Origin: Orrella marina
GTDB taxonomy: Bacteria > Pseudomonadota > Gammaproteobacteria > Burkholderiales > Burkholderiaceae_B
DNA: 64,000 nucleotides
Assembly (NCBI RefSeq): GCF_003058465.1
Contig: NZ_CP028901.1
Span: forward strand, 930,001-994,000
Direction of reading: 5' to 3'
Shown: positions 37,236 through 45,645 of the stretch, in pieces
How the letters are laid out: the number at the start of each line of letters is the position of its first letter
Numbering within the stretch: the stretch's first letter is position 1
Program-made: the position numbers and the translations under genes
The notes under the pieces: model-generated
The model's input: only the letters and a program-made list of their open reading frames with translations
What the model was told of the DNA's origin: nothing
Database searches by the model: none

Positions 37236-39139
37236 CAGAAGTTCGACACCAAATGCCATTTTTCCCCGATTTTCGCCGGCCGAGCTGTTTTGAATCAACA
37301 TGTTAGCCCGGTTGGTTTCAGATTTTTGTACTGGCAACAATTTGTATGATGGGTGTTGGCAACTATTCTGTGGTTTGCTACACTCCCGTCATGTTCATCA
37401 AACTCACCACCGCCCGCGGCCACCAGTACGTCCAGCTGGTCGAGTCCTACCGTAACGAAGAAGGCAAGGCTCGCCAGCGAACCATTGCCACCCTGGGTCG
37501 TCTGGACGATGCCGGCGGTCAGGTCGATGCCTTGCTGGCATCTCTCTTGCGCGCCAAAGGCCGTGGTGCTGACGCTGCCAGCCCGCAGGTTGCCTTCGAG
37601 TCTGCCTTGACGCTGGGTGATGTCTGGGCATTACACGGTCTGTGGCAGGAAGTCGGGTTTGACGCACTGGCTGGCGTGTTTCGCAAGGCACGCTACACCA
37701 CGGCGGTTGAACATGCCATTCGGGTGATGGTCTTTAATCGACTGTGTGATCCGGACTCCAAGCTCGGAGTGCTTCGCTGGCTGGAGACCGTCAGTCTGCC
37801 GGAAGTCGATACCAAGGCGCTCACGCATCAACAACTACTGCGCAGCATGGATGCTCTGATGGATCACCAGGATGCTGTCGAGGCTGTCGTGGCCCGACAA
37901 CTCAAACCCATGGTGGACCAGGACCTTTCACTGGTCTTCTACGACCTGACCACCATCCGAGTGGAAGGCCAGACAGAACTGTCGGAGGATGTACGCCATT
38001 ACGGCATGTCCAAAGAAGGCATGGTGGCCCGTCAGTTCATGCTCGGCGTGGTGCAGACCGCCGAAGGCTTGCCGATCTATCACGAAGTGTTCGATGGCAA
38101 TCAGTCCGAGACCGCCACCCTGTTGCCCACCATCAGGAAGGTCCTGGCACGCTATCCCCACATCCGCAAACTGATCATCGTGGCCGATCGAGGACTGCTG
38201 TCACTGGATAACCTGGAGGAACTACTCGCGCTCAAACTCGATGAGGGCCAGGCACTCGAATTCATCCTGGCGGTACCCGCCAGGCGTTACGGCGAGTTCC
38301 ACGACATCCTGCAACGGTTCAATGACACAATCGCCGACCAGGAGAACGAAACCATCAGCGAGACCCGCTGGCAGGACCTTCGCCTGGTGGTCGCTCACAA
38401 TCCCCAGACTGCCCAGCATCAAACCGAGTGGCGACGTTCCAAAATAGAAGAGCTGGAGAACAAGGCAGACCAGTGGGCCAGCAAACTCGATGGACAGGAT
38501 TCCGGCAAAGTCAGCCGGGGTCGCAAACTCTCGGACAGTGGTGCCAAGGCGCGTTTCTATCATGAGGTCAAGCAGGCGCACCTGGCCAAGATCATCAGGG
38601 TGGATCTGACCTCCGATCTGTTTACCTATCAGATTGACGAGAAGGCACTCAAACAGGCAGAACTGGTCGATGGCAAGCTGCTGCTCGTGACCAACTCCAA
38701 TGAGTTCACCCCGAAAGAGGTCGTCGAGCGTTACAAGTCCCTGGCTGACATCGAGCGTGGTTTCAAGGTACTGAAGTCAGAAATTGAAATCGCACCGGTG
38801 TTTCACCGGTTGCCACATCGAATCAAGGCTCACGCCATGATCTGCTTCATGGCACTGATCCTGTACCGGATCATGCGCCACCGTCTCAGACTCGCCAATA
38901 CAGGACTATCGCCAGAAAGAGCCCTGGCACAGCTGCGTCGCATCCAGCGCCATCAGGTGAAGGTCAACAACCAGACGGTCGAAGGGATATCGACTGTCTC
39001 GAAGGAACAATCAGGAGTTCTTCATGCACTGAAGCTAAAAAAACCTTCAATGCCCGAGCAGCTGACACTTCTGTAGTGGCAATTTAAAAACTGATTTCAA
39101 TGAAATCAGTTGCTTATGAAGGTTCGTGTCGAACTCGGG
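37236..39139 (+). mobile_element. IS1634-family insertion sequence (copy 2)
   Basis: 1904 bp. Inverted ends share AGTTCGACAC, starting 4 bases from each terminus. The perfect 6-bp target duplication GGTCCG (37230-37235 and 39140-39145) fits the family. Inserted into a small HTH gene, so a clean event, in contrast to copy 1. Confidence 0.88.
37391..39076 (+). CDS. IS1634-family transposase (copy 2)
   Basis: 561-aa DDE transposase: FYDLTTIRVEGQTELSEDV, IIVADRGLLSLDNLEELL, and C-terminal YKSLADIERGFKVLKSEIEI. The ATG at 37391 (MFIKLTTARGHQYVQLVES) aligns with the start used for copy 1. Intact. Homologous to but clearly diverged from copy 1, so the two arrived separately. Confidence 0.92.
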   Translation: MFIKLTTARGHQYVQLVESYRNEEGKARQRTIATLGRLDDAGGQVDALLASLLRAKGRGADAASPQVAFESALTLGDVWALHGLWQEVGFDALAGVFRKARYTTAVEHAIRVMVFNRLCDPDSKLGVLRWLETVSLPEVDTKALTHQQLLRSMDALMDHQDAVEAVVARQLKPMVDQDLSLVFYDLTTIRVEGQTELSEDVRHYGMSKEGMVARQFMLGVVQTAEGLPIYHEVFDGNQSETATLLPTIRKVLARYPHIRKLIIVADRGLLSLDNLEELLALKLDEGQALEFILAVPARRYGEFHDILQRFNDTIADQENETISETRWQDLRLVVAHNPQTAQHQTEWRRSKIEELENKADQWASKLDGQDSGKVSRGRKLSDSGAKARFYHEVKQAHLAKIIRVDLTSDLFTYQIDEKALKQAELVDGKLLLVTNSNEFTPKEVVERYKSLADIERGFKVLKSEIEIAPVFHRLPHRIKAHAMICFMALILYRIMRHRLRLANTGLSPERALAQLRRIQRHQVKVNNQTVEGISTVSKEQSGVLHALKLKKPSMPEQLTLL

Positions 39140-39145
39140 GGTCCG

Positions 39146-39274
39146 AAGTACATCCGGCTGCCAGGCAAGGTCATCTACCGTTTGTGCGACATCGAGGCCT
39201 ACGAAAACGAGTGCCTCGTGTCATCGACTGCCGAGTTACGCAAGTCAAAAATATTACCTCAGCAAGGTGTTTGA
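39146..39274 (+). pseudogene. Small HTH DNA-binding protein, C-terminal part
   Basis: Continuation of the gene at 37137-37235 after IS1634 copy 2. It encodes KYIRLPGKVIYRLCDIEAYE and a short tail; the wing and last helix of an AlpA-like/HTH_17 domain. The join NGTGP-KYIRLPG is in frame once one GGTCCG is removed. Confidence 0.8.
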
Positions 39275-39295
39275 TCCTAATGCTGATCACATGGC

Positions 39296-39955
39296 TTAAC
39301 AACTCGGGGCATCAATACATATGGCAGCGCACCAGACATGGAAATTACCAACGTTGCCTTGAGACAGCAGTAACTGGCCGAGTGTTGCTGATCTTGGCAC
39401 GTTATCGATGTAAGCATCCGAAACGGTCAATTGCGCGTAGGCATCTCCCTTTTCGATCTCCTTCTTCAACAGAGCAAGCCCTTTGTCGCGCTCTTGTTGA
39501 GCCGACTTTGTCCGAGAGAATGTTTGGCTGGTCCAGGCAACAAGCTGCCATGATGTCGCCCTTCGCTGATTGCCCTCCTGAGCAACTTCGTCAGGAAACC
39601 GTCGGAGTTTGGCGAGGTCCTCCTGCAAGTTAAAGCCGACGGCATTTTTCCGGATGGTCTTTAGCTCAAAGGCCGAGGCTTGCTTGCCATAGACGAGCAC
39701 CGCATCAATCTTTTTGTGGGCGCCGCGTCCAGAGGTTTGCTTTTCCAGAGGGAACTCGAGGAAAGCCCCAAACCCACGCTTGTGCGCTACGGCCAACACA
39801 TAGGGTCTGATCGCCGACTCGAAGGCTGCCTCGCTGCGCCCCAGAAAATGATCGCCGAGCATTCCCGCGACCACACCGTCACAAATTGCCTTTGCAGTCA
39901 GTGGCTCAGGTTTAATGCCGAACCGGTGGTGAACAGCTGGTAATCGTTTAGCCAT
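39296..39955 (-). CDS. Putative PD-(D/E)XK nuclease-like protein
   Basis: 219 aa from the ATG at 39955 (MAKRLPAVHHRFG); an upstream start would add 12 residues. The segment IDAVLVYGKQASAFELKTIR gives Asp84, Glu97 and Lys99, the D...ExK pattern of PD-(D/E)XK nucleases, after a preceding helix (FLGRSEAAFESAIRPYVL). No methyltransferase partner is adjacent, so it could be an orphan restriction or repair nuclease. The family was not identified. Confidence 0.5.
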   Translation of the reverse strand: MAKRLPAVHHRFGIKPEPLTAKAICDGVVAGMLGDHFLGRSEAAFESAIRPYVLAVAHKRGFGAFLEFPLEKQTSGRGAHKKIDAVLVYGKQASAFELKTIRKNAVGFNLQEDLAKLRRFPDEVAQEGNQRRATSWQLVAWTSQTFSRTKSAQQERDKGLALLKKEIEKGDAYAQLTVSDAYIDNVPRSATLGQLLLSQGNVGNFHVWCAAICIDAPSC

Positions 39956-40000
39956 AAACTCACTCTGGCAAGATAAAGGGGGCTCACACACGAGGGGAAG

Positions 40001-40221
40001 TTACCCTGTGGCACTGCGCAGCACCTCAACGACCCGGTCTTGCTGCTCATCCGACAAGCCGACCCACAGCGGTAAGCGGACCAGACGTTCAGACTGCTGA
40101 TTTGTGACGTTCAAGTCGCCATGTGGCCGGCCATAACGCTTACCGGCAGGAGATGAGTGAAGCGGTACGTAGTGGAAAACCGACCAGATTTCATTGCGCT
40201 TGAACGAATCAAGGAAATGGA
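40001..40221 (-). pseudogene. wecE: dTDP-4-amino-4,6-dideoxygalactose transaminase, C-terminal part
   Basis: About 70 codons with WSVFHYVPLHSSPAGKRYGR, VTNQQSERLVRLPLWVGLSD and a final helix, matching the end of WecE/RffA. The upstream 311 or so codons are at 41736-42670 on the far side of an IS1111-type element. Together the parts make a protein of near-normal length (about 380 aa). Confidence 0.85.
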
Positions 40222-40258
40222 ATGGACGCCTCCCACCCAAGGGGGCTGATTGATGCAA

Positions 40259-40324
40259 GAGTTACCCACCGCGCCGCTCGCCTTGCGCCATAGCGGGGCG
40301 CCACGGCGGCGCCGTGGATAACTC
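40259..40324. repeat. 66-bp palindrome with variable loop (copy 2)
   Basis: Arms GAGTTACCCACCGCGCCGC and GGCGGCGCCGTGGATAACTC match those of 28098-28162 with a single base difference, but the central loop differs. Lies upstream of recombinase B, whereas copy 1 lies downstream of recombinase A. Confidence 0.8.
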
Positions 40325-40427
40325 CGAGCCGGCATGAGGGTTAAGAGGACCCTCTCGTGCCGACGGCATCAAAGTGCCCAAGGTGGATGGTCGCGGTGAT
40401 CTCCACAGGCAAACCGGAGGGTCCAAC

Positions 40428-41459
40428 ATGAATGTTAGCAAAACTGTTGTCGGAATCGATATCGCCAAGCGCGTGTTTCAGTTGCACTGGGTTGATGTGA
40501 ACACAGGCCAGATTGTGAGCCTGCAACTCAAGCGTGATGTGTTTCTGGCGCACTTTGCCAACCGCCAGCAGTGCCTGATTGGCATGGAGTGCTGTGGTGG
40601 AGCACAGCACTGGGCCAGGCAACTGGCGATGATGGGGCATGAGGTCAAGCTTTTGCCGGCCAGGTCGGTCAAACCCTTTGTGACTGGCAACAAGAATGAC
40701 CGTCACGATGCGCGAGCCATCTGGACTGCCGTACAGCAGCCGCATGTCAAAGCGGCAGCGGTCAAGACTGAAGAGCAACAAGCCATGCTGGCTTTACACC
40801 GCATGAGAAGCCAACTCGTGAAGTTTCGAACGGCACAGATCAATTGTCTGAGGGGATTGCTCACTGAATATGGAGAGGTGATGCCACAAGGTAAAGCCAA
40901 CCTGCTCAAAGGTATCGTAGAGGGTCTGGCCAGATTGTCTGAACGTTTACCAGCCATGGTTATCGATACCCTGCGAGATCAGTGGGCACGCATTACCAGG
41001 ATGGACGAAGAGATTGACATGATTGAGCAGCGTATCAATCTGTGGCGCAAGCAAGAAGACGCATGCCTCAGGATCGCAGAAATACCCGGAATTGGTCTGC
41101 TGACTGCGACCGCAGCGGTTGCCGTGATCGGTGATCCCAAAGCCTTCAAATCAGGCAGAGAGTTTGCTGCTTTTGTAGGTCTGGTGCCAAGGCAGGTGGG
41201 CACAGGAGGAAAGACCAAACTATTGGGCATCAGCAAACGCGGGGATGTCTATCTGCGAACGCTGTTCATTAATGGAGCCCGAGCTGTACTGTCACGCTCA
41301 ACGGACCCGGGACCATGGGCAACTGAACTTTGCAAGCGTCGCCCCTTCAACGTCGCGGTCGTGGCGCTGGCGAACAAGATGGCACGGACGGTATGGGCGT
41401 TGCTCGCGCATGATCGGAAGTACCAGAAGGGGTTTGTGAGTCAGCCGGTTCAAGGGTGA
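40428..41459 (+). CDS. IS110-family (IS1111-type) recombinase B
   Basis: 343 aa: VVGIDIAKRVFQLHWVD with the first catalytic Asp, GMECCGGAQHWARQL, and NKNDRHDARAIWTAVQQ. The C-terminal Tnp_20 part has IPGIGLLTATAAVAVIGDP, AFVGLVPRQVGTGGKTKLLG and GDVYLRTLFINGARAV. Only distantly related to recombinase A. The ATG at 40428 (MNVSKTVVGID) is preferred to 40374. Confidence 0.92.
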   Translation: MNVSKTVVGIDIAKRVFQLHWVDVNTGQIVSLQLKRDVFLAHFANRQQCLIGMECCGGAQHWARQLAMMGHEVKLLPARSVKPFVTGNKNDRHDARAIWTAVQQPHVKAAAVKTEEQQAMLALHRMRSQLVKFRTAQINCLRGLLTEYGEVMPQGKANLLKGIVEGLARLSERLPAMVIDTLRDQWARITRMDEEIDMIEQRINLWRKQEDACLRIAEIPGIGLLTATAAVAVIGDPKAFKSGREFAAFVGLVPRQVGTGGKTKLLGISKRGDVYLRTLFINGARAVLSRSTDPGPWATELCKRRPFNVAVVALANKMARTVWALLAHDRKYQKGFVSQPVQG

Positions 41460-41735
41460 GCACCGAACTCGGATGATGAATCATTGATAGTCGAAGGAGT
41501 TGTTGCCGCAAAGGTTGCGCAGGATCGATGAAAGTGTGATGGCAAACAGGTTAGACCGTGACCCGCTAAGCCTGGTTCAGAGGTTGGACTGAGAGTCCTT
41601 TAAGGAAATGAGGCGTGGGTCAGCGGATTCCATCAGGGCCAGCAGGTATCGACCTGCACTACAGGCCGGATATAAAACTGCAGCCTACCTACCCCAGCAC
41701 ACCAACAAAGATCTTGGCAAACGGGAGGCGTCCAT

Positions 41736-42670
41736 ATAACTCTCTGACGGTCGATTTCCGGCGCCAGCAGAACGTAGTACATGTGGGCATTGTGCTCACA
41801 GTCCTCTGGAGCGATCGGGCGCCTCAGTATTCCCTTGGCTTCTAGCGGTTCAAGAAGCTCATGATAACGCTGCCAGCTAGCCAGCCGCTCTTTGGTTATT
41901 CGATCTGCTTCTTCAAGTTGCGCCCACAGGAAAGCGGCAATCAACTCCCCTGGCAGGAACGACGAGCCCACCTCTTGCCAAGTGTACTTATCGACTTCTC
42001 CCCTGAAAAATCGACTGCGGTCGGTCCCTTTCTCGCGAATGATCTCTGCGCGAAGGCTCATGTCGGGACTATTGACGAGCAGCGCACCGCCTTCTCCCGA
42101 GATCACGTTTTTTGTTTCGTGGAAACTGTAGGCTCCGAGATCACCAATGCTGCCGAGGGCCCGCCCTTTATAGGTTGACATCACCCCCTGCGCTGCATCC
42201 TCAACGACCTTCAATCCATGCTTCTGGGCGATGTCCATAATCGTATCCATCTCGCACGCCACTCCCGCGTAATGCACGGGAGCAATGACACGGGTACGCG
42301 GCGTAATGGCGGACTCAATCAGCCGTTCGTCCAAATTAAGAGTGTCTTCTCTGATATCGACAAACACGGGGACCCCACCACGAAGCACAAAGGCATTGGC
42401 GGTAGATACAAAGGTGTACGACGGCATGATGACCTCATCGCCGGGCTGAATATCCAGCAATAAAGCAGCCATCTCGAGTGCCGCCGTACAAGAGTGAGTA
42501 AGCAGACCCTTATTACACCCAGTCCGCTCCTCCAGCCATGCATGACAGCGCTTGGTGAAAGGCCCATCGCCTGCCAAGCTACCATTGAAGTGCGCTTCAG
42601 CGATGTAGTACAACTCCTTGCCTGTCATGTGAGGCCAGTTGAAAGGAATGCGATGGCTTACTTCTTTCAT
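41736..42670 (-). pseudogene. wecE: dTDP-4-amino-4,6-dideoxygalactose transaminase, N-terminal part
   Basis: About 311 codons of a PLP aminotransferase: LLTHSCTAALEMAALLLDI, DEVIMPSYTFVSTANAFVLR, VVEDAAQGVMSTYKGRALG and the PLP-lysine segment YSFHETKNVISGEGGALL. It ends at NAHMYYVLLAPEIDRQRV, where the IS1111-type element inserts. WecE makes dTDP-4-amino-4,6-dideoxygalactose. The start overlaps the upstream methyltransferase stop (TAATG). Inactive unless the IS excises. Confidence 0.88.
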
Positions 42671-43539
42671 TACTTTCTTTCCGCCACGATTAATCTAGAC
42701 CCACCAACTGGACAATTCATCCCAAACCTAATTCCCGCAAGCTCTAACATCATTAAAGCGTAAAAAGACTTATTCAAAACTGCGTTTATCTTAAGTTCGC
42801 CGACAGGATCGAAATCCTTTATTTCTTGCTTCTGCAAGACTCGTGAAAGCATCATCGCTGGCAAAAGACTGGTCACAAAAGAACTGCTCCTTAAAAGCTC
42901 AAACCCGGCGCTCAAAACCTTCTGCTCGATCTCAGCACGCTTGTACCGGCGCACGTGGCAGGCATACTCATCAGAAGCGCTCCACAACCAGGGATGCTGA
43001 GGAACGGTTAGCAGCAAAACACCACCAGGCTTGATGGCGCCATGAAGTTGAGCCAGGACTGTTTCATCCTCTTGAATGTGTTCCAGCACATCGAAGGCGC
43101 CGATGGCATCAAACTCGTCTACAAAAGGCACCCGACGGGCATCCATCTGCATGAAGTGTGCAGAGGGAACGCGTTCGGCCGCATGAGATAAGCCAGCCAA
43201 GAAAATCTCACTGCCACTTAAAGCTAGCTTTGGGCAGGCACGAGCGATACCTGATAGAACAAAGCCAGTACCACAACCCACTTCCAAAAATGTATTGGCG
43301 TCTGGTTTGTAGGTTCTCAGCGCCCAGAGAATGAACGCGTTACGCGCACGAAACCAGAAATTTTCCGCTTCTAATCGAGACAATTCAGAGAAGTACTCAG
43401 GCTTGAAACCCCCGCCACCATTTGCAAACTCTGGGGCATGAGCCTCTATTCCGTTCAAGCGTTCTGGCTGATGACCGCATGAAGGACAAGTCCATTCATC
43501 AGAAGAAAAGATATATTTGCAGTGAAGGCATAGTTTCAT
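42670..43539 (-). CDS. SAM-dependent methyltransferase with N-terminal zinc ribbon
   Basis: 289 aa. An N-terminal four-cysteine ribbon (CLHCKYIFSSDEWTCPSCGH) is followed by a class I methyltransferase fold with motif I FLEVGCGTGFVLSGIA, an acidic GSEIF, and GAFDVLEHIQEDETVL. The C-terminal region is mostly helical. Coupled by 1-base overlaps to gtrA upstream and wecE downstream. The target is probably a sugar or lipid-linked glycan; not provable here. Confidence 0.82.
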   Translation of the reverse strand: MKLCLHCKYIFSSDEWTCPSCGHQPERLNGIEAHAPEFANGGGGFKPEYFSELSRLEAENFWFRARNAFILWALRTYKPDANTFLEVGCGTGFVLSGIARACPKLALSGSEIFLAGLSHAAERVPSAHFMQMDARRVPFVDEFDAIGAFDVLEHIQEDETVLAQLHGAIKPGGVLLLTVPQHPWLWSASDEYACHVRRYKRAEIEQKVLSAGFELLRSSSFVTSLLPAMMLSRVLQKQEIKDFDPVGELKINAVLNKSFYALMMLELAGIRFGMNCPVGGSRLIVAERK

Positions 43540-43806
43540 TACCGCACCACTCCGGTTACTGCCAAGCTCGGCGCAAATACGAAAACCCGCAACACAACAA
43601 ACAAGAAGGTGGCCACGACAACGATTGCTATCGCCTGTACGATTTGATGCGGAAAATTAAACCAGTCCACAAACAGCAGCAGCAGAACCAGATTCAGCAG
43701 ATAGCCTGCAACCTGCGTCAGCAGGTATCGAACCCCGGTAACGCCAATACCTCCATCATGTCGAAAGGTAAAACGTCGATTAGCAAGAAAACCTATTGAT
43801 GCCCCC
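43539..43806 (-). pseudogene. GtrA-family membrane protein, C-terminal part
   Basis: Reads IGFLANRRFTFRHDGGIGVT, then RYLLTQVAGYLLNLVLLLL and QAIAIVVVATFLFVVLRVFV, the second half of a GtrA four-helix protein. The first half is at 45476-45645. The stop overlaps the next start (TAATG). Restored by removing the IS and one GCCCCC duplication, giving about 143 aa. Confidence 0.88.
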
Positions 43807-43872
43807 CCTCTGTGTCAGAATGGTTGTCGCCTCGATAAGTTTTGAACCCGAGGGTGGTTTTGGAAGATCAAA

Positions 43873-44355
43873 TTGGCCAGATACGGACAAGCATTTAAAG
43901 ACAAAGCAGTGGCACGGTTGTTGCCTCCCGAGAGCGCTTCGCTGGAAAAGGTTTCTCGTGAGTTGAGTATTTCTGTTCAAACCCTTGAGCGCTGGCGTGC
44001 GCAAGCTTTGACCATGCCCGCTCGCGAGCGGGCATGGTCAGCGGCGGCTCGATTCGAGGCGGTGCTCGTCACCGCAGCCATGGACGAGGCAGGCAAGAAT
44101 GCGTGGTGCCGGGAGAAAGGCATCTACCCCCAGGAGCTTGATCAATGGCGACAGACAGCGACCCAGTCGCTGGCCGATCCGCAGGATCAGGCGAGTGCCA
44201 ATGGCCAGCGATCCAAGGTCGATCGCAAGCGGATCCGGGAGCTCGAGCGCGATCTCAATCGCAAGGACAAAGCACTGGCAGAAACCGCCGCCTTGCTGGT
44301 GCTTTCAAAAAAGCTCTCGGCGATCTTTCCAAAGGACAGGGGCGAGGACGAATGA
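43873..44355 (+). CDS. IS transposase OrfA (HTH)
   Basis: 160 aa with the HTH YGQAFKDKAVARLLPPESAS, VSRELSISVQTLERWRAQAL, a second HTH-like part (FEAVLVTAAMDEAGKNAWCR) and a C-terminal coiled coil (IRELERDLNRKDKALAETAA). The start is a TTG. The stop overlaps OrfB by 4 bp. Confidence 0.82.
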   Translation: MARYGQAFKDKAVARLLPPESASLEKVSRELSISVQTLERWRAQALTMPARERAWSAAARFEAVLVTAAMDEAGKNAWCREKGIYPQELDQWRQTATQSLADPQDQASANGQRSKVDRKRIRELERDLNRKDKALAETAALLVLSKKLSAIFPKDRGEDE

Positions 44356-45446
44356 TTGCCCTGAAAGATCGCCAGACACTTGTCCAGCACATTGATACAG
44401 CCCATCAGCAAGGGGCCAGGCTTGACCGTGCCTGTTCACTGGCGGGTCTGACCATCCGGACGCTTCAGCGATGGAAACGTGATCAAGACAAACTCACGGT
44501 GGGTGATCGTCGCCCGCTTGCTGCCCGACCAACCCCGGCCCATGCACTGACACCGCAGGAACGTCAGCGGATTCTGGACGTGGCCAATGAAAGCCGGTTT
44601 GCTGACTGTCCGCCTGCGCGCATCGTGCCGATGCTGGCTGACGAAGGCGTTTATATCGGCTCTGAGGCTACGATCTCTCGCGTACTCAGGCAGCACGGGC
44701 AGACCACTCACAGAGGCCGTACACGCCCGCCACAGCCCTCCAGAAGACCCACCACGCACGTGGCCACGGGACCGGGTCAGGTCTACTGCTGGGACATGAC
44801 TTATCTGCCTACGCACGTGCAAGGACACTGGTTCTACATGTATCTCATTCTGGATCTGTACAGTCGAAAGATCATCGGGTGGGAGGTGCATGAAAAGGAT
44901 GATTCAACTCATGCTGTCGCCTTGCTCAAGCGCACGGCGCTGGCTGAAGGGGTGCATGCCATGGCCGACAAGCCCGTCATGCATGGTGACAATGGCAGCA
45001 CACTGAAAGCCACTTCGGTGCTGGCCATGCTGCACTGGCTTGGTATCGAGCCGTCGTACTCGCGCCCAAGGGTGTCCGATGACAACGCGTTCGCCGAATC
45101 GCTGTTTAAAACAGCCAAGTACCGACCCGAGTTTCCGGCCCATGGATTCAAGTCGCTGGAAGCTGCACGTCAGTGGGGGGCGACGTTCGTGCATTGGTAC
45201 AACCATGAGCACCGCCACAGTGGCATCCAGCACGTCACGCCGGATCAACGGCATCGTGGTGAAGACATCAAGATTCTGGATGCCCGCCATGCGCTGTACC
45301 AACAACAGAAACGGAAGAATCCGGCCCGTTGGTCAGGACAAACCAGGAACTGGTCGCCGGTCGGTGCAGTCACCCTGAACCCGGAACGAGAGGAGGCGGT
45401 GAAAGCCGAGATTCAGATCAAAGATAAAAAGCGATTTGTTGCATGA
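44352..45446 (+). CDS. IS transposase OrfB (DDE integrase core)
   Basis: 364 aa. HTH segment DRACSLAGLTIRTLQRWKRD, then the rve core with YCWDMTYLPTHVQGHWFYMY (first Asp), VMHGDNGSTLKATSVL (second Asp) and DDNAFAESLFKTAKYRPEFP (Glu). The ATG at 44352 gives ATGA coupling with OrfA; a longer upstream frame is not used. Confidence 0.9.
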   Translation: MIALKDRQTLVQHIDTAHQQGARLDRACSLAGLTIRTLQRWKRDQDKLTVGDRRPLAARPTPAHALTPQERQRILDVANESRFADCPPARIVPMLADEGVYIGSEATISRVLRQHGQTTHRGRTRPPQPSRRPTTHVATGPGQVYCWDMTYLPTHVQGHWFYMYLILDLYSRKIIGWEVHEKDDSTHAVALLKRTALAEGVHAMADKPVMHGDNGSTLKATSVLAMLHWLGIEPSYSRPRVSDDNAFAESLFKTAKYRPEFPAHGFKSLEAARQWGATFVHWYNHEHRHSGIQHVTPDQRHRGEDIKILDARHALYQQQKRKNPARWSGQTRNWSPVGAVTLNPEREEAVKAEIQIKDKKRFVA

Positions 45447-45475
45447 TTCAGGCGACAACCCCCTTGACATGCTCC

Positions 45476-45645
45476 GCCCCCACGAAGTAAAGTGCTGTCA
45501 TCGTTAACTTTGGGGCGCCCCATAAATAGGTCAGGATGAGGTAAATGGCATAACCTAAAACATTTGTTAGCACGCCAATCAATGCGTAGGTAAAAAACTG
45601 GCGAAATGTTTTCTTGGAAGTCAAAATATTAGGTTCATCGATCAT
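45476..45645 (-). pseudogene. GtrA-family membrane protein, N-terminal part
   Basis: Starts MIDEPNILTSKKTFRQFFTY and contains the first two helices (ALIGVLTNVLGYAIYLILTY, LTMTALYFVGA). GtrA-like proteins are thought to flip or present lipid-linked sugars and often pair with an ArnC/GtrB-type GT2, which is present at 49712-50641. The start overlaps the upstream gene by 11 bp. Interrupted after VGA. Confidence 0.88.

Larger units (their letters stand above)
40222..41735 (+). mobile_element. IS110/IS1111-type element (copy B)
   Basis: A perfect 13-bp inverted repeat ATGGACGCCTCCC (40222-40234) and its complement (41723-41735) bounds the element, typical of IS1111-type subterminal repeats. It splits wecE. 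Non-coding segments of about 190 bp (left) and 260 bp (right) flank the recombinase; by analogy the right one should encode the guide RNA. Exact ends may lie a few bases outside. Confidence 0.78.
43807..45475 (+). mobile_element. Insertion sequence with IS3-like OrfA/OrfB in gtrA
   Basis: 1669 bp flanked by a 6-bp duplication GCCCCC (43801-43806 and 45476-45481). The ends share the inverted repeat TGTCA...GGTTGTCGCCT. It codes for an HTH OrfA and a DDE OrfB overlapping by ATGA. The exact end bases depend on the GC-rich duplication, but removal restores the gtrA frame exactly (V-G-A-S-I-G-F). Confidence 0.85.

Noticed and set aside
40341..40781. 146-codon minus-strand frame
   Set aside because: Antisense to the start of IS1111-type recombinase B.
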